Positions 1 through 8,629 are shown, counted from the stretch's first letter. The stretch: 64,000 nucleotides of DNA from Flavobacterium sp. (GCA_014379405.1 JACMLU010000004.1:124001-188000), one strand, 5' to 3'. Notes: generated by a model from the letters alone, not told the origin. Numbers and translations are program-made.

Positions 1-1381
1 TAAGTTGCTGTAATGAAGCATTGCTTTCCACTTGATCACTATAATTTGTCTTTAAGTAATGTGTCGCAAATTCGGCTAATTCCTTGCGTATGTTATTATA
101 GACCTCATCACGTGACAAGGCATCGTCATCATCATTATTGGTCAGGATTTTTTTAATAAAATAAGGCAATGTTAATCCCTGGATTAATAAAGTCAAAAGA
201 ATAACAATGAAAGTGATAAACAGGATGAGATTACGCTGCGGGAATCCGTTGCCATTATTGAGATAAACAGGTATGGACAATGCAGCAGCTAGTGAAACCA
301 CACCGCGCATTCCTGTCCACCCAAGTATAAAAGGCACTCTATATCCCGGATTTTTGCTGTCAGCCACAGTGATAAAATTACGGGCAATGAGCGTGACAAT
401 CACGGCACCATAAGAAGACAGCATTCTGCTGACAATCAAAACCAACGTAATCAGCACGCCGTATCCAACTGCTGCTGCAATACCAATATTCACTTCTTCA
501 AGTCCTTTGGTAATTTGAGGCAGATCTAATCCAATCAGCATAAAAACAAATCCGTTAAGAATAAAACAAAAGCTTTCCCAAACGTTTACTCCTCGAATAC
601 GGGATCTACTGCTCAGAAAACGATGCCTGTTATTGGACAAAAGCAAGCCGGCACTCACAACCGCCAATACACCGGAACAGTGAACCTCTTCTGCAGTCAG
701 ATAGATAATATAAGGAGTCAGCAATGTCAGCACGCTATCTGCATTCACATCAGTCGGAAGGTATTTATGGGCTTTCATAAAAACCCATCCTATCAGTAAA
801 CCAATTGACACACCGCCAATAATCATCCAGCTAAAACTCAAAGCCGCTTTATGAAATATAAACTGCTCGGTTGCAACGGCAATCATCGCAAATCTAAAAA
901 TAATCAAGGAGGAAGCATCATTCAATAGGCTTTCGCCTTCCAAAATTGACGAAACAGTTTTAGGCACTTTAACGAATTTCAAAATGGCGCCGGCGCTTAC
1001 GGCATCCGGCGGTGATACAATACCGCCCAACACAAATCCCAATGCCAATGAAAATCCCGGAATAAAATAATTGGCAACTAATGCCACTGAAAGTGCAGAG
1101 ACAAAAACGACCACAAAAGCAAAGCTTGTTATAACGCGTCTCCAGCGCCACATTTCTTTCCACGAAACCTTCCATGACGCTTCATAGAGTAACGGAGGCA
1201 GAAAAATAAAGAAGATTAAATCAGGCTCTATGTTTATTACAGGTATTCCTGGAATAAAACTGATGGCCAAACCTGCCAGAACCAATAGTATGGGGTAAGC
1301 CACTTTTATTTTATTGGCCAGCATAATCATCAATAAGATAACGAGTAATATACCAAGATAAAAAGGGAAATTTTCAAGCAT
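1..1381 (-). CDS. Na+/H+ antiporter, CPA1 family (partial, C-terminus outside window)
   Basis: Open minus-strand frame from an ATG at 1381 to the window edge, about 460 codons. It begins MLENFPFYLGILLV and reads as a chain of hydrophobic segments typical of CPA1 sodium/proton exchangers in the inner membrane. Family landmarks are GGIVSPPDAVSA (the ion-binding helix with the D-A motif), an EGESLLNDASS stretch and WTGMRGVVSLAAA further on; this order matches bacterial NhaP/YjcE-like exchangers. After the last membrane span a hydrophilic tail begins (TNNDDDDALSRDEVY) and is cut by the window. The physiological ion and direction are inferred from the family only. No operon partner is visible: the next feature upstream is a tRNA on the same strand. 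Confidence 0.9.
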   Translation of the reverse strand, partial: MLENFPFYLGILLVILLMIMLANKIKVAYPILLVLAGLAISFIPGIPVINIEPDLIFFIFLPPLLYEASWKVSWKEMWRWRRVITSFAFVVVFVSALSVALVANYFIPGFSLALGFVLGGIVSPPDAVSAGAILKFVKVPKTVSSILEGESLLNDASSLIIFRFAMIAVATEQFIFHKAALSFSWMIIGGVSIGLLIGWVFMKAHKYLPTDVNADSVLTLLTPYIIYLTAEEVHCSGVLAVVSAGLLLSNNRHRFLSSRSRIRGVNVWESFCFILNGFVFMLIGLDLPQITKGLEEVNIGIAAAVGYGVLITLVLIVSRMLSSYGAVIVTLIARNFITVADSKNPGYRVPFILGWTGMRGVVSLAAALSIPVYLNNGNGFPQRNLILFITFIVILLTLLIQGLTLPYFIKKILTNNDDDDALSRDEVYNNIRKELAEFATHYLKTNYSDQVESNASLQQL

Positions 1382-1547
1382 TAGTTTTATTTTTAAGAAC
1401 AGTTTCTAATTTAGGCTTCTACTCGATTGGAATGAACATTCGATTAAAGTGCTGTAGATATTTCAATATTCCATTAAAAACTGGAAATATTGAACATCTA
1501 AAATTCTCGCTTAGTCAATAAAAAAACACATTATTTTAAATATAAAA

Positions 1548-1575
1548 AAAACCTCTAAATTGCTTTAGAGGTTTT
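1548..1575 (-). terminator. Terminator after tRNA-fMet
   Basis: Perfect 12-bp arms, AAAACCTCTAAA and TTTAGAGGTTTT, with a 4-nt loop, followed on the minus strand by a U-rich run (the A tract at 1544-1550). It lies just downstream of the tRNA. Confidence 0.85.
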
Positions 1576-1579
1576 GTCT

Positions 1580-1655
1580 TGGTAGCGGGAACAGGACTCG
1601 AACCTGTGACCTTCGGGTTATGAGCCCGACGAGCTGCCTACTGCTCTATCCCGCG
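1580..1655 (-). tRNA. tRNA-fMet (CAT), initiator
   Basis: A 76-nt cloverleaf on the minus strand with anticodon CAT and an encoded CCA end (TGG at 1580-1582 on the plus strand). Two features mark it as an initiator rather than an elongator: the first base C faces T at position 72, so the 1-72 pair is missing, and the anticodon stem carries three consecutive G-C pairs (GGG against CCC) flanking CTCATAA. The T arm reads GGTTCGAGTCC. It is followed by a strong terminator and sits alone, not in a tRNA cluster. Confidence 0.95.
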
Positions 1656-1776
1656 TTGTTTCGGGTGCAAATATACGACCAATTTTAATAAATACAAGCT
1701 ATTTTAATAAAAATATTTGAGTTTTCTGTATTTGACTGGCTGGACAGCGTTTACAAAACAAAAACAATACCAGTCC

Positions 1777-1881
1777 TTAATAAAAGATTCCTTTGGAATA
1801 GTTAATTGGCATTACCTTCACTCCTGATTTCTTGGCAATGGTATAAATTCCCGTCCTCTTCCTGATTTTTAAAAACAATTT
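1777..1881 (-). pseudogene. Possible degraded coding fragment between short direct repeats
   Basis: A 33-codon stop-terminated minus-strand stretch without a start codon; its translation includes GIYTIAKKSGVKVMPINYS, which has the look of a real protein end. It is bracketed by two copies of the 12-mer TTTGACTGGCTG (1730-1741 and 1879-1890). The family is not recognised. It may be chance. Confidence 0.25.
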
Positions 1882-1911
1882 GACTGGCTGAATTACAAAA
1901 AATCAATAAAA

Positions 1912-1939
1912 AAACCTGCGAAGCAAGCTAGGCAGGTTT
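1912..1939 (-). terminator. Terminator of the LRR gene
   Basis: Arms AAACCTGC and GCAGGTTT with a 12-nt loop, followed on the minus strand by a U run (A tract 1906-1914). It lies 24 bases after the stop of the LRR gene. Confidence 0.8.
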
Positions 1940-1962
1940 CTATAATTTATAAAAATCAAAGA

Positions 1963-2826
1963 TTATTCTTCAGAAACAATGGCTGTATTTTTATCACGTG
2001 ATACTTTTAAAACTTCGGCTACACCTCTTTCATTTATCATTGTCATATTTAGTATGTCCTTTTTCGACAAATCTTTAGAAACTAAACCACTAAATTGATT
2101 GAAAGAAATATTCAATTCTTTCAGGTTACTCAATTTTTCTATATCAAAAGGAACTTGACCAATCATTTTGTTGTCAAACAAACTTAGTTGTTGAATGTTG
2201 GTCAAATTTGAAATAGAACTACTCAAGGTACCCGTAATTTTATTACTGTTTAAAAGCAATATTTTCAAGTTTTTTAACTCATAAACCGATGCTGGGATTT
2301 GACCTTCAATAGCATTATTGTACAGAGACAAAGTCTCTAAATTACTCAATTTGCCAATTTCAGAAGGAATGTTTCCAGAGAAATTATTCATAAACAACTC
2401 CATATTTTTCATTGAAGTAGCATCACATATTGATACAGGAATTACTCCCGACATTTTGTTGAACGACAAATTAAGTGATTCCAATGATTTCATTTCACCA
2501 ACTGTAGAAGGAATCATCCCTGAAATAGCATTTTTATACAAATTCAAATTTTTCAAATACACTAAATTTGAAATCTCTGAAGGCAATACTCCAACTAAAT
2601 TATTATTCGGCAATTGAACCGAAACCACCTTATCCTCTTGCAATCCTACACCGTACCAAGAAGAAACGGGAGCATTCAAATCCCATTTTGAAGTCCAGTT
2701 GGCACCATTTGTAGCATTGTATAATTTTATGAGTGCGCTTTTTTCAGAAACTGAAACATCCGCTTTCATTACAAATGAAAACACAATTAAAAATAGCAAT
2801 GTATATATCTTTCTCATAATGCTCAT
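1963..2826 (-). CDS. Secreted leucine-rich repeat protein
   Basis: 287 aa. A signal peptide covers about residues 1-22 (start at 2826, with an alternative ATG three codons later). From about residue 60 to 255 there are at least seven tandem repeats of roughly 24 residues with the plant-type signature L..L.L..N..sG.IP..i, for example LNLSFNKMSGVIP. Repeats of this type form a curved solenoid used for binding proteins or glycans, so an extracellular recognition role is inferred; no catalytic domain is present. The N-terminal part (ALIKLYNATNGANWT) is the usual cap of bacterial plant-like LRR proteins. No sorting domain of the type IX secretion system is evident at the C-terminus. Monocistronic, with its own terminator. 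Confidence 0.85.
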   Translation of the reverse strand: MSIMRKIYTLLFLIVFSFVMKADVSVSEKSALIKLYNATNGANWTSKWDLNAPVSSWYGVGLQEDKVVSVQLPNNNLVGVLPSEISNLVYLKNLNLYKNAISGMIPSTVGEMKSLESLNLSFNKMSGVIPVSICDATSMKNMELFMNNFSGNIPSEIGKLSNLETLSLYNNAIEGQIPASVYELKNLKILLLNSNKITGTLSSSISNLTNIQQLSLFDNKMIGQVPFDIEKLSNLKELNISFNQFSGLVSKDLSKKDILNMTMINERGVAEVLKVSRDKNTAIVSEE

Positions 2827-3005
2827 ATTAATAAGTTAATTCTACAACTAAAGTATATAAATTACTGATTACCGTCAAAAATAATCGACGAAATACACAA
2901 ATAAAAGTACATTCGTGATTTTATTCGTACGAAATACAAAATTATTTATTACAAATAACCCAAGTTAAGAACTACTAATTTTTTCCCAACATAACAAAAA
3001 TTTCT

Positions 3006-3013
3006 TATATTTG
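3006..3013 (+). promoter_or_regulatory. Bacteroidota -7 promoter element
   Basis: TATATTTG matches the Bacteroidota sigma-A -7 consensus TAnnTTTG and lies 26 bases before the ATG of the DUF1761 gene. The expected -33 position (about 2981-2984) has only a T run, so the -33 match is weak. Confidence 0.5.
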
Positions 3014-3039
3014 ATACAATAATCTTAAAAACAACAATT

Positions 3040-3528
3040 ATGGAATTTAACTTTTTAGCAATTTTAGTTGCTGCATTATCCTCATTTGTGGTAGGATTTA
3101 TTTGGTACAATCCAAAAATTTTCGGAACTATTTGGATGAAAGAAGCAGGTTTGTCCCAAGAACAAGCTGAAAAAGGAAATATGTTGAAAATTTTCGGACT
3201 TACCTTTATATATGCCTTTATGTTGGCATTTATGATGCCGAACTTGGTTATCCATCAAACTGGAGCATTGAGTATGATAGGTGGACCAATGATGATTGAA
3301 AACGCAAAACCATCGTATTCCGTTTTTATGGCAGATTATGGAGATGCTTTCCGAAGTTTTAAACACGGTGCTCTTCACGGTTTTATTTCGGGAATATTTA
3401 TAGCTTTACCTATTGTATCAATAAATGGTTTGTTTGAACAAAAATCATGGAAATATATGGCCATTCAAGCTGGATATTGGACAACTATCTTGACAATAAT
3501 GGGAGCCATCATTTGTGGTTGGAAATAA
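3040..3528 (+). CDS. DUF1761 family membrane protein
   Basis: 162 aa, mostly hydrophobic, with four likely membrane spans (about residues 4-24, 50-70, 105-128 and 138-160). The start NFLAILVAALSSFVVGFIWY and the following NPKIFGTIWMKE are the conserved opening of DUF1761, a family of small integral membrane proteins without known function. Length agrees with the family. It stands alone, with a promoter element just upstream and a terminator just downstream. The function is not known and I infer none. Confidence 0.85.
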   Translation: MEFNFLAILVAALSSFVVGFIWYNPKIFGTIWMKEAGLSQEQAEKGNMLKIFGLTFIYAFMLAFMMPNLVIHQTGALSMIGGPMMIENAKPSYSVFMADYGDAFRSFKHGALHGFISGIFIALPIVSINGLFEQKSWKYMAIQAGYWTTILTIMGAIICGWK

Positions 3529-3550
3529 ATTTAACATTTAATTATAACTG

Positions 3551-3583
3551 AATCGCTCTACATTTGTGGAGCGATTTTTTTTA
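3551..3583 (+). terminator. Terminator of the DUF1761 gene
   Basis: Stem AATCGCTC / GAGCGATT, extended by TAC / GTG around a 4-nt loop, followed by eight T. The start region of the next gene lies inside or immediately after it. Confidence 0.85.
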
Positions 3584-4733
3584 TTTGAAACCACCATTAT
3601 CCATAAAAATATATTCCTCGACAACTGATCTTCCAATAAACTGGAACGAGCAGGCTTTAGGCAATATTTTCCTTAGCAAGGAATATCTAGAAATTTTGGA
3701 GAAATCTGCGCCAACCAATATGATTTGTCATTTTATTGGATTGTTCCAAGACAATGAATTAGTAGGAACAGCTCTTTCCCAATTTTTGGATTTAAACCAA
3801 ATGGAATCTTTCGGAGAACGAGACAAATGCGTCAAAACTACAACTAGAAACGTCTTTTTTAAAAACTTCTGTTCCCATATTTTAATTATCGGAAACAATA
3901 TGCTTACAGGGCAAAACGCCTTCGCATTTTCTGATAAAATAGATAAAATTCAAGGTTTGCAAACCTTGAAAAAGGCCTCAAAAGAATTAGAATTTATCTT
4001 TAAAAACAAAGGACTAAAAGTCCACATAACAACTTTTAAAGACTTTCCTGTCGAGGAAACAACTGAATTTCAACAAGCTGGATTCCAAAATTATTTTCAA
4101 TACTCCACCCAACCCAATATGCTATTTGAAATCCCTAATCATTGGAAATCGGATCAAGACTATATTGTGGCTCTATCCAAGAAATACCGAGACCAATACA
4201 AACGCGCTCGTAAAAAAGCAGAAGGCGTTCAAAAAAGGAAAATGCACTTGGAAGATATTATTAAATATGAAGAAACGATTTATGATTTGTATCATCACGT
4301 AGCCAAAAATGCGCATTTCAACACTTTCTTTCTTACCAAAAACCACTTTAGAATTTTTAAAGAAAAACTCAAGGACAAATTTCTTTTTTACGGCTACTTT
4401 TTGGATGAAAAATTGATTGGATTTAACACGCTTATCAAAAACGGGGATGTTATGGACACGTATTTTTTGGGGTATGACGACGGTGTGCAACGCGAAAAAA
4501 TGCTATACCTGAATATGCTCTACGATATGATTGCCTACTCTATTAATAAAGGCTTCAAAGAAATTATTTTCGCTAGGACTGCACTAGAAATCAAGAGTTC
4601 TGTTGGAGCAAAACCAATGGAAATGTATGGATATGCCCAACACAGCAACTCCATTGCAAACCTTGCCTTCGAAAAAGTATTTAGTTATCTGGAACCAAAA
4701 GTTGATTGGAAAGAGCGAAATCCATTTAAATAA
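3564..4733 (+). CDS. FemAB/GNAT-like acyltransferase
   Basis: Up to 389 aa. The C-terminal half (about residues 190-370) has the GNAT-fold pattern of the Acetyltransf_6 (FemAB-like) group: KYRDQYKRARKKAE, GYFLDEKLIGFNT, DTYFLGYDD and IIFARTALEIKSSVGAKP. Such enzymes transfer acyl or aminoacyl groups, but the substrate cannot be read from sequence. The start is odd: the in-frame stop is at 3549-3551, no ATG occurs before residue 53, and the only candidates are TTG at 3564 (inside the upstream terminator stem) or TTG at 3585. An ATG may have been lost. Codons 129-136 contain a perfect 22-bp palindrome (3949-3970). Confidence 0.7.
   Translation: MWSDFFYLKPPLSIKIYSSTTDLPINWNEQALGNIFLSKEYLEILEKSAPTNMICHFIGLFQDNELVGTALSQFLDLNQMESFGERDKCVKTTTRNVFFKNFCSHILIIGNNMLTGQNAFAFSDKIDKIQGLQTLKKASKELEFIFKNKGLKVHITTFKDFPVEETTEFQQAGFQNYFQYSTQPNMLFEIPNHWKSDQDYIVALSKKYRDQYKRARKKAEGVQKRKMHLEDIIKYEETIYDLYHHVAKNAHFNTFFLTKNHFRIFKEKLKDKFLFYGYFLDEKLIGFNTLIKNGDVMDTYFLGYDDGVQREKMLYLNMLYDMIAYSINKGFKEIIFARTALEIKSSVGAKPMEMYGYAQHSNSIANLAFEKVFSYLEPKVDWKERNPFK
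3949..3970. repeat. 22-bp perfect palindrome inside a coding region
   Basis: The sequence from 3949 to 3970 is identical to its own reverse complement (left half TTCAAGGTTTG). It is read in frame as IQGLQTL in the FemAB/GNAT-like gene. Its word style resembles the intergenic palindromes elsewhere in this window. Confidence 0.7.
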
Positions 4734-4776
4734 TAAATCCAACAAGTTTCAAAAAACTGTCGGGTCTGTTATATAC

Positions 4777-4808
4777 AAAAGAACTTCAAATTGAAGCTCT
4801 TTTTTTTA
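4777..4808. terminator. Bidirectional terminator between convergent genes
   Basis: AAAAGAACTTC and GAAGCTCTTTT form an 11-bp stem with one mismatch and a 5-nt loop. A and T runs on the two sides suit termination of both the GNAT-like gene and moaA, whose stop lies at 4806. Confidence 0.7.
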
Positions 4809-5825
4809 TCCCCCAATCTTAATCATGCTCCTATTCTGCGAAAACAATTCCGGGTTTTGAAATTTGGCGTCATCATCCATTCCGCCTCGCATAGCGTGTT
4901 TGGATTTTATGTTTTGAAAAATAAGTGGCTCGATGGATTCCCCTGCTCGCAAAGTATCCAACAAAGAAGTTTCTGAATTCGAAAACAAACAATTTTTAAG
5001 TTTTCCGTCAGCCGTTAAACGGATGCGATTGCAAGTACTACAAAACGGATTGGTAACCGAACTAATTACCGAAAAACTTCCTTTATACGATTCTATTTTG
5101 TGATTTTTAGCGGTGTCGTTGGGTTTGTCTTGAATACGTTTGACATTTTCATTGAAATAAAAAGCTTCCACTTGCGTCATAATTTCAGCATAGCTCACCA
5201 ATTTTTCCTTATTCCATTGATTGCCGTCAAAAGGCATAAATTCAATGAAACGAATTTGGATGTTTCGGTCTTTAGTCATTTCGATAAAATTGATGATTTC
5301 ATTTTCGTTGAAACCTTTAATCATCACGACATTCAATTTTACCTGAAACCCATTGGCGTCAAGCAAATCGAGATTTTCCCAAAGTTTATCAAAATAATTT
5401 CTACGGGTAATGGTATTGAATTTGTCTTTTTTCAGGCTGTCAATACTCACGTTCAAAGTCTTGATTCCGGCTTCTTTAAAAGTATCTATAAATTCGTGAA
5501 CTAGAATTCCGTTGGTGGTCAAAGTCAGTTCGACACCTAATTTCCCCAAACGTTGAATGATTTGTTTGGCATCTCTTCGCACCAAAGGCTCGCCTCCAGT
5601 TAATCGTATTTTGGTAACACCGAGATTGACAAATGTTTGGGCAATAGTCACAATTTCATCTGCAGTCATCAGATGTGCTCTTGGTGTGAGCGCAATTCCC
5701 TCGGCAGGCATACAATACGTACATCTCAAATTACAGTGTTCCGTAATTGAAATGCGCAAATAATTGTGCCCTCTACCGTGAGTGTCCTGCATTTGAATTG
5801 TTTTATTTTCCATGGTTGAAACCAT
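4806..5825 (-). CDS. moaA: GTP 3',8-cyclase MoaA
   Basis: 339 aa radical-SAM enzyme that, with MoaC, turns GTP into cyclic pyranopterin monophosphate, the first step of molybdenum-cofactor synthesis in the cytoplasm. The N-terminal 4Fe-4S motif is C31-x3-C35-x2-C38. The second, C-terminal cluster that binds GTP uses C262, C265 and C279 (FCSTCNRIRLT...KNC). The protein ends in the Gly-Gly tail typical of MoaA (MIKIGG). Length is normal. The start at 5825 overlaps the end of the moaC-moaB gene by 23 bases; an ATG four codons later (5813) is also possible. It is the last gene of the leftward Moco operon. Confidence 0.96.
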   Translation of the reverse strand: MVSTMENKTIQMQDTHGRGHNYLRISITEHCNLRCTYCMPAEGIALTPRAHLMTADEIVTIAQTFVNLGVTKIRLTGGEPLVRRDAKQIIQRLGKLGVELTLTTNGILVHEFIDTFKEAGIKTLNVSIDSLKKDKFNTITRRNYFDKLWENLDLLDANGFQVKLNVVMIKGFNENEIINFIEMTKDRNIQIRFIEFMPFDGNQWNKEKLVSYAEIMTQVEAFYFNENVKRIQDKPNDTAKNHKIESYKGSFSVISSVTNPFCSTCNRIRLTADGKLKNCLFSNSETSLLDTLRAGESIEPLIFQNIKSKHAMRGGMDDDAKFQNPELFSQNRSMIKIGG

Positions 5826-6717
5826 TTAATATTTTGAATAAATGCAATATTGATGGAAAAACCGCATCCATAGATTCACTTGCACCAGCTGTTGAACCAG
5901 GCAAAGCCATTATCAACGTATTGCCTTTGAATCCCACCACGCTTCTGGACAACATCGCATAAGGTGTTCTGTCCTGACCGTAGGAACGAATCGCTTCCTC
6001 GATTCCGGGAATGCGACGATCCAACAACGGAATTACTGCTTCCGGAGTCACGTCTCTATTGGACAAACCTGTTCCGCCCGTGATGATGATTAAATCTTTG
6101 TCAATAGCACATAACTTGTTTATTGTTTTCTGAATATCGCTTACCTCATCAGGAATTACCGTGTAACTCGACACGCTTAATCCTAGATTTTTGATTTTTT
6201 CGGTAATGACTTTTCCTGCTCTGTCTTCTTTTTTTCCAGAAGCTACAGAATCGGAACAAACCATTACCGCAACCGATAAATCCATTTTTTCTTTGACACC
6301 AAAATCCGATTTTCCTCCTTTTTTATGGAGTAATTTTATAGTCGAAATCTCCACTTGTTTGTCGATTGGTTTCAACATATCGTACATAGTCAAGGCTACA
6401 ATCGAAGCGCCGTGCATCGCCTCAACCTCAACACCCGTTCTATAAATCGCTTTCACTGTTACTTCAATTCGAACAGAATCTTCGAGTAATTCAAATGTAA
6501 TTCCCGTAAATTCAATTGGCATTGGATGACAATCCGGAATGGAATTCGAAGTGTTTTTTACGGCGAATAATCCAGCTGTTCTGGACACTTCCAGTACGTT
6601 TCCTTTTGGAACGGTGTTATTCAAAATGGCTTGCATTGTTGCTGGCGAACCTACTTTTACGATAGCTTGAGCCGTTGCGGTACGTTGGGTAATTATTTTA
6701 TGGGTTATATCTACCAT
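5803..6717 (-). CDS. Bifunctional MoaC-MoaB/MogA fusion
   Basis: 304 aa from the ATG at 6717; an upstream extension to 6816 exists but reads through low-complexity palindrome sequence and lacks family similarity. Residues about 1-150 are MoaC, cyclic pyranopterin monophosphate synthase (VDITHK start, CHPMPIEFTG, KAIYRTGVEVEAM, KSDF). Residues about 155-304 are a MoaB/MogA domain (SVAVMVCSDS, ITGGTGLSNRDVTPEA, ALPGSTAGA), which adenylylates molybdopterin before molybdenum insertion. The fusion joins an early and a late step of the pathway in one chain; such MoaCB proteins are known in Bacteroidota. It overlaps moaA, which suggests coupled translation. Confidence 0.93.
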   Translation of the reverse strand: MVDITHKIITQRTATAQAIVKVGSPATMQAILNNTVPKGNVLEVSRTAGLFAVKNTSNSIPDCHPMPIEFTGITFELLEDSVRIEVTVKAIYRTGVEVEAMHGASIVALTMYDMLKPIDKQVEISTIKLLHKKGGKSDFGVKEKMDLSVAVMVCSDSVASGKKEDRAGKVITEKIKNLGLSVSSYTVIPDEVSDIQKTINKLCAIDKDLIIITGGTGLSNRDVTPEAVIPLLDRRIPGIEEAIRSYGQDRTPYAMLSRSVVGFKGNTLIMALPGSTAGASESMDAVFPSILHLFKILNGFNHGK

Positions 6718-6718
6718 T

Positions 6719-6845
6719 GAGATTTTAGATTGAGGATTAACGATTTTAGATTTAAGATTTGGTGTTGCTAAACATTGGATTGTCGATATTAGGAGTTTTA
6801 TTACATCTGAAATCAAAAATCGTTAATCAAAAATCAGCAATCATT
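6719..6845. repeat. Intergenic word palindrome (GATTTTAGATT / AATCAAAAATC)
   Basis: The left arm (6719-6759) repeats GATTTTAGATT-like words and the right arm (6807-6845) repeats their complement (AAATCGTTAATC, AAATCAGCAATC). The two arms can pair imperfectly around a roughly 45-nt loop. It lies between moaE and moaC-moaB, so it would be transcribed within the operon. Confidence 0.6.
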
Positions 6846-6881
6846 TTATCTCTTACTTAATAATATCCGTGGCTTATTCTT

Positions 6882-7328
6882 TTATGTATTTTTCTTCCAA
6901 GTATAAGATTCGTCTTCAAATATTTCTTTCCCAAACACGGGAGCTTTTTCTTTAACCGCTTCCACCAAAAACTCTAATGCTTCATAAACCACTTTGCGTC
7001 TTGGTGCCGACACAAAAACGAACAAACAAATTTCGCCTGTTTTTACCAAGCCCAAACTGTGGTAAATATGCAGACAGGTCAAATCATATTTGGCAAAAGC
7101 CGATTCACGAATTTCATATAAACTTTGTTCCGCCATTTCTTCGTAAGCGGTATATTCTATGGCTGCTACCGTTTTTCCGTCGATAACGTCGGCGCGTACC
7201 TGACCCAAAAAGATATTGTGTGCGCCAATCGTAGTTTTACTTTGGTGCTTGGCAATAGAATTCCCAATGAATTCCGATGTTATTTGTCCCTGAATAAAGG
7301 AACTTTTTTTTGGTTTATCTGTTGACAT
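6882..7328 (-). CDS. moaE: Molybdopterin synthase catalytic subunit MoaE
   Basis: 148 aa from the ATG at 7328 (a seven-codon extension to 7349 is possible but unlikely). MoaE transfers two sulfurs from the MoaD thiocarboxylate to cyclic pyranopterin monophosphate, making molybdopterin. Family landmarks are GAHNIFLGQVRAD near residue 35, IEYTAYEEMAE, IYHSLGLVKTGE and, near the C-terminus, the substrate-binding lysine region VEAVKEKAPVFGKE followed by SYTWKKN. Length is normal. Its partner moaD lies four genes upstream in transcription order with the moeB-like gene between, which is a typical Moco arrangement. Confidence 0.95.
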   Translation of the reverse strand: MSTDKPKKSSFIQGQITSEFIGNSIAKHQSKTTIGAHNIFLGQVRADVIDGKTVAAIEYTAYEEMAEQSLYEIRESAFAKYDLTCLHIYHSLGLVKTGEICLFVFVSAPRRKVVYEALEFLVEAVKEKAPVFGKEIFEDESYTWKKNT

Positions 7329-7341
7329 ATATTTTATTTTT

Positions 7342-7492
7342 AAACGCATAGAAACATAGTTTTTTATTTTAAAAAAGACGTTTCACTTTATTAGAGAAAA
7401 TCATAGCTATGGGAACCCCAAGTACCCGAGCGATAGCGAACAGGCGAAGCAATTGGGCTATCCCAATCTTTTTACTATGTTTCTATGCGTTT
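7342..7492. repeat. 151-bp element with 18-bp terminal inverted repeats, copy 1
   Basis: The ends AAACGCATAGAAACATAG (7342-7359) and its exact complement (7475-7492) bracket this element. In reverse orientation its interior (AAAAAGATTGGGATAGCCCAATT) aligns with the copy at 44632-44756. It carries an extra 29-nt segment (7424-7452) that also occurs at 11588-11616 on the other strand. It encodes nothing and lies between moeB and moaE. Confidence 0.8.
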
Positions 7493-7513
7493 CATTTTTT
7501 ATTTTTTTATGTG

Positions 7514-8581
7514 TTATTGCAATTGATTTTTCAAAGATTCGATGCCTTTTCCCAAATGAAAAACTCCGACAAATCCTGAGTTTTGAAGATAATTCATAGC
7601 TGACTGACTGCGCTGTCCTGTTTGGCAAAACACAACAATCTCTTGATTTTTATCCAATTTCTTACTATATTCTTCCAATTCAGTCAACGGAATCTTAATT
7701 ACGTTCTTCCCTTTAAATTCGGGCATTTCATCTGATTCTCGAACATCAAGAACTATCATTCCCAACTGATTGCATTTTTCTAAAAATGCTTCGGGACTTA
7801 AATTTTCATTTGTTTTTTTACTGTTCAAAAGCTGGCTTCCGTTAATAAATCCTTTTTCGATCGCTTTTGGATTTCTGGCAAAATCAATAATTTGTGTTTG
7901 AAAATGTAGTGCATCATAAATCAATAATTTACCTGATAAAACTTCTCCGATTTCTAGAATTATCTTCAAAACTTCGGTTGCTTGAAAAGTACCCAATGCA
8001 TTTGGCAAAACGCCCAAAACTCCAGATTCCACACAATTAGGAACGGCATTCAAGTTTTCTTGTTCTGGAAACAAACAGCGATAACTTGGTCCATTTTTAT
8101 AATTAAAAACCGAAACCTGTCCTTCAAATTTGTAAATCGAAGCATAGACAACCGGAATCTTTTTGGCCACAGCCACATCGTTTATCAAATAACGAACGGC
8201 GAGCGTATCGGTGCAATCGACAATAATTTGGTAATCGGAAACAATCTCGGCAGCATTTTCAGTACTGAAAAACTCGACAAACACGTTTACTTTTATTTCT
8301 GGATTCAATTCCAAAATGGCGCTTTTTGCTGTTTCGGCTTTACTGTTTCCGCAATCTTTCAAAGTATACAACAGTTGACGATGCAAATTGGTTTCGTCCA
8401 CCACGTCACCATCGACAATTCCGATGGTTCCCACTCCTGCGGCTGCCAAATTTTGCAAAACCGGACAACCCAAACCACCAGCCCCAATTACCAAAACCTT
8501 CGCGTTTTGTAATTTTAGCTGACCGGATTCCCCTATTTCTGCAAGGGCAATTTGTCTGGAATATCTTGTTTTGTTAATCAT
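7514..8581 (-). CDS. MoeB/ThiF/HesA adenylyltransferase with C-terminal rhodanese domain
   Basis: 355 aa. Residues 1-250 form the E1-like ATP-binding domain that adenylylates the C-terminal Gly-Gly of MoaD (GAGGLGCP at 33-40, DxxNLHRQ at about 62-69, DCTD at 122-125, catalytic C183 in PNCVESGVLG). Residues about 262-355 are a rhodanese domain with active-site C319 in CQTGQRS, able to supply sulfur for MoaD thiocarboxylation. Oddity: the usual four-cysteine zinc site of MoeB is reduced to C169 (YRCLFPE); its partner is serine and the C-terminal CxxC is replaced by RNPK. The operon position between moaD and moaE supports a role in molybdopterin synthesis rather than thiamine synthesis. Confidence 0.92.
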   Translation of the reverse strand: MINKTRYSRQIALAEIGESGQLKLQNAKVLVIGAGGLGCPVLQNLAAAGVGTIGIVDGDVVDETNLHRQLLYTLKDCGNSKAETAKSAILELNPEIKVNVFVEFFSTENAAEIVSDYQIIVDCTDTLAVRYLINDVAVAKKIPVVYASIYKFEGQVSVFNYKNGPSYRCLFPEQENLNAVPNCVESGVLGVLPNALGTFQATEVLKIILEIGEVLSGKLLIYDALHFQTQIIDFARNPKAIEKGFINGSQLLNSKKTNENLSPEAFLEKCNQLGMIVLDVRESDEMPEFKGKNVIKIPLTELEEYSKKLDKNQEIVVFCQTGQRSQSAMNYLQNSGFVGVFHLGKGIESLKNQLQ

Positions 8582-8629
8582 TTTTTACTGTTTCAACTTA
8601 TCAGAAACAAATTAGTTATAATTATTTTA

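Noticed and set aside
969..1175. Minus-strand ORF of 68 aa near the left edge
   Set aside because: It lies in another frame of the Na+/H+ antiporter gene, which has clear family motifs.
2318..2617. 99-aa plus-strand ORF
   Set aside because: Antisense to the LRR repeats; the regular repeats create long open shadows.
5803..6816. Longer moaC-moaB reading frame from 6816
   Set aside because: The extra 33 codons consist of the word palindrome; family similarity begins at the ATG at 6717.
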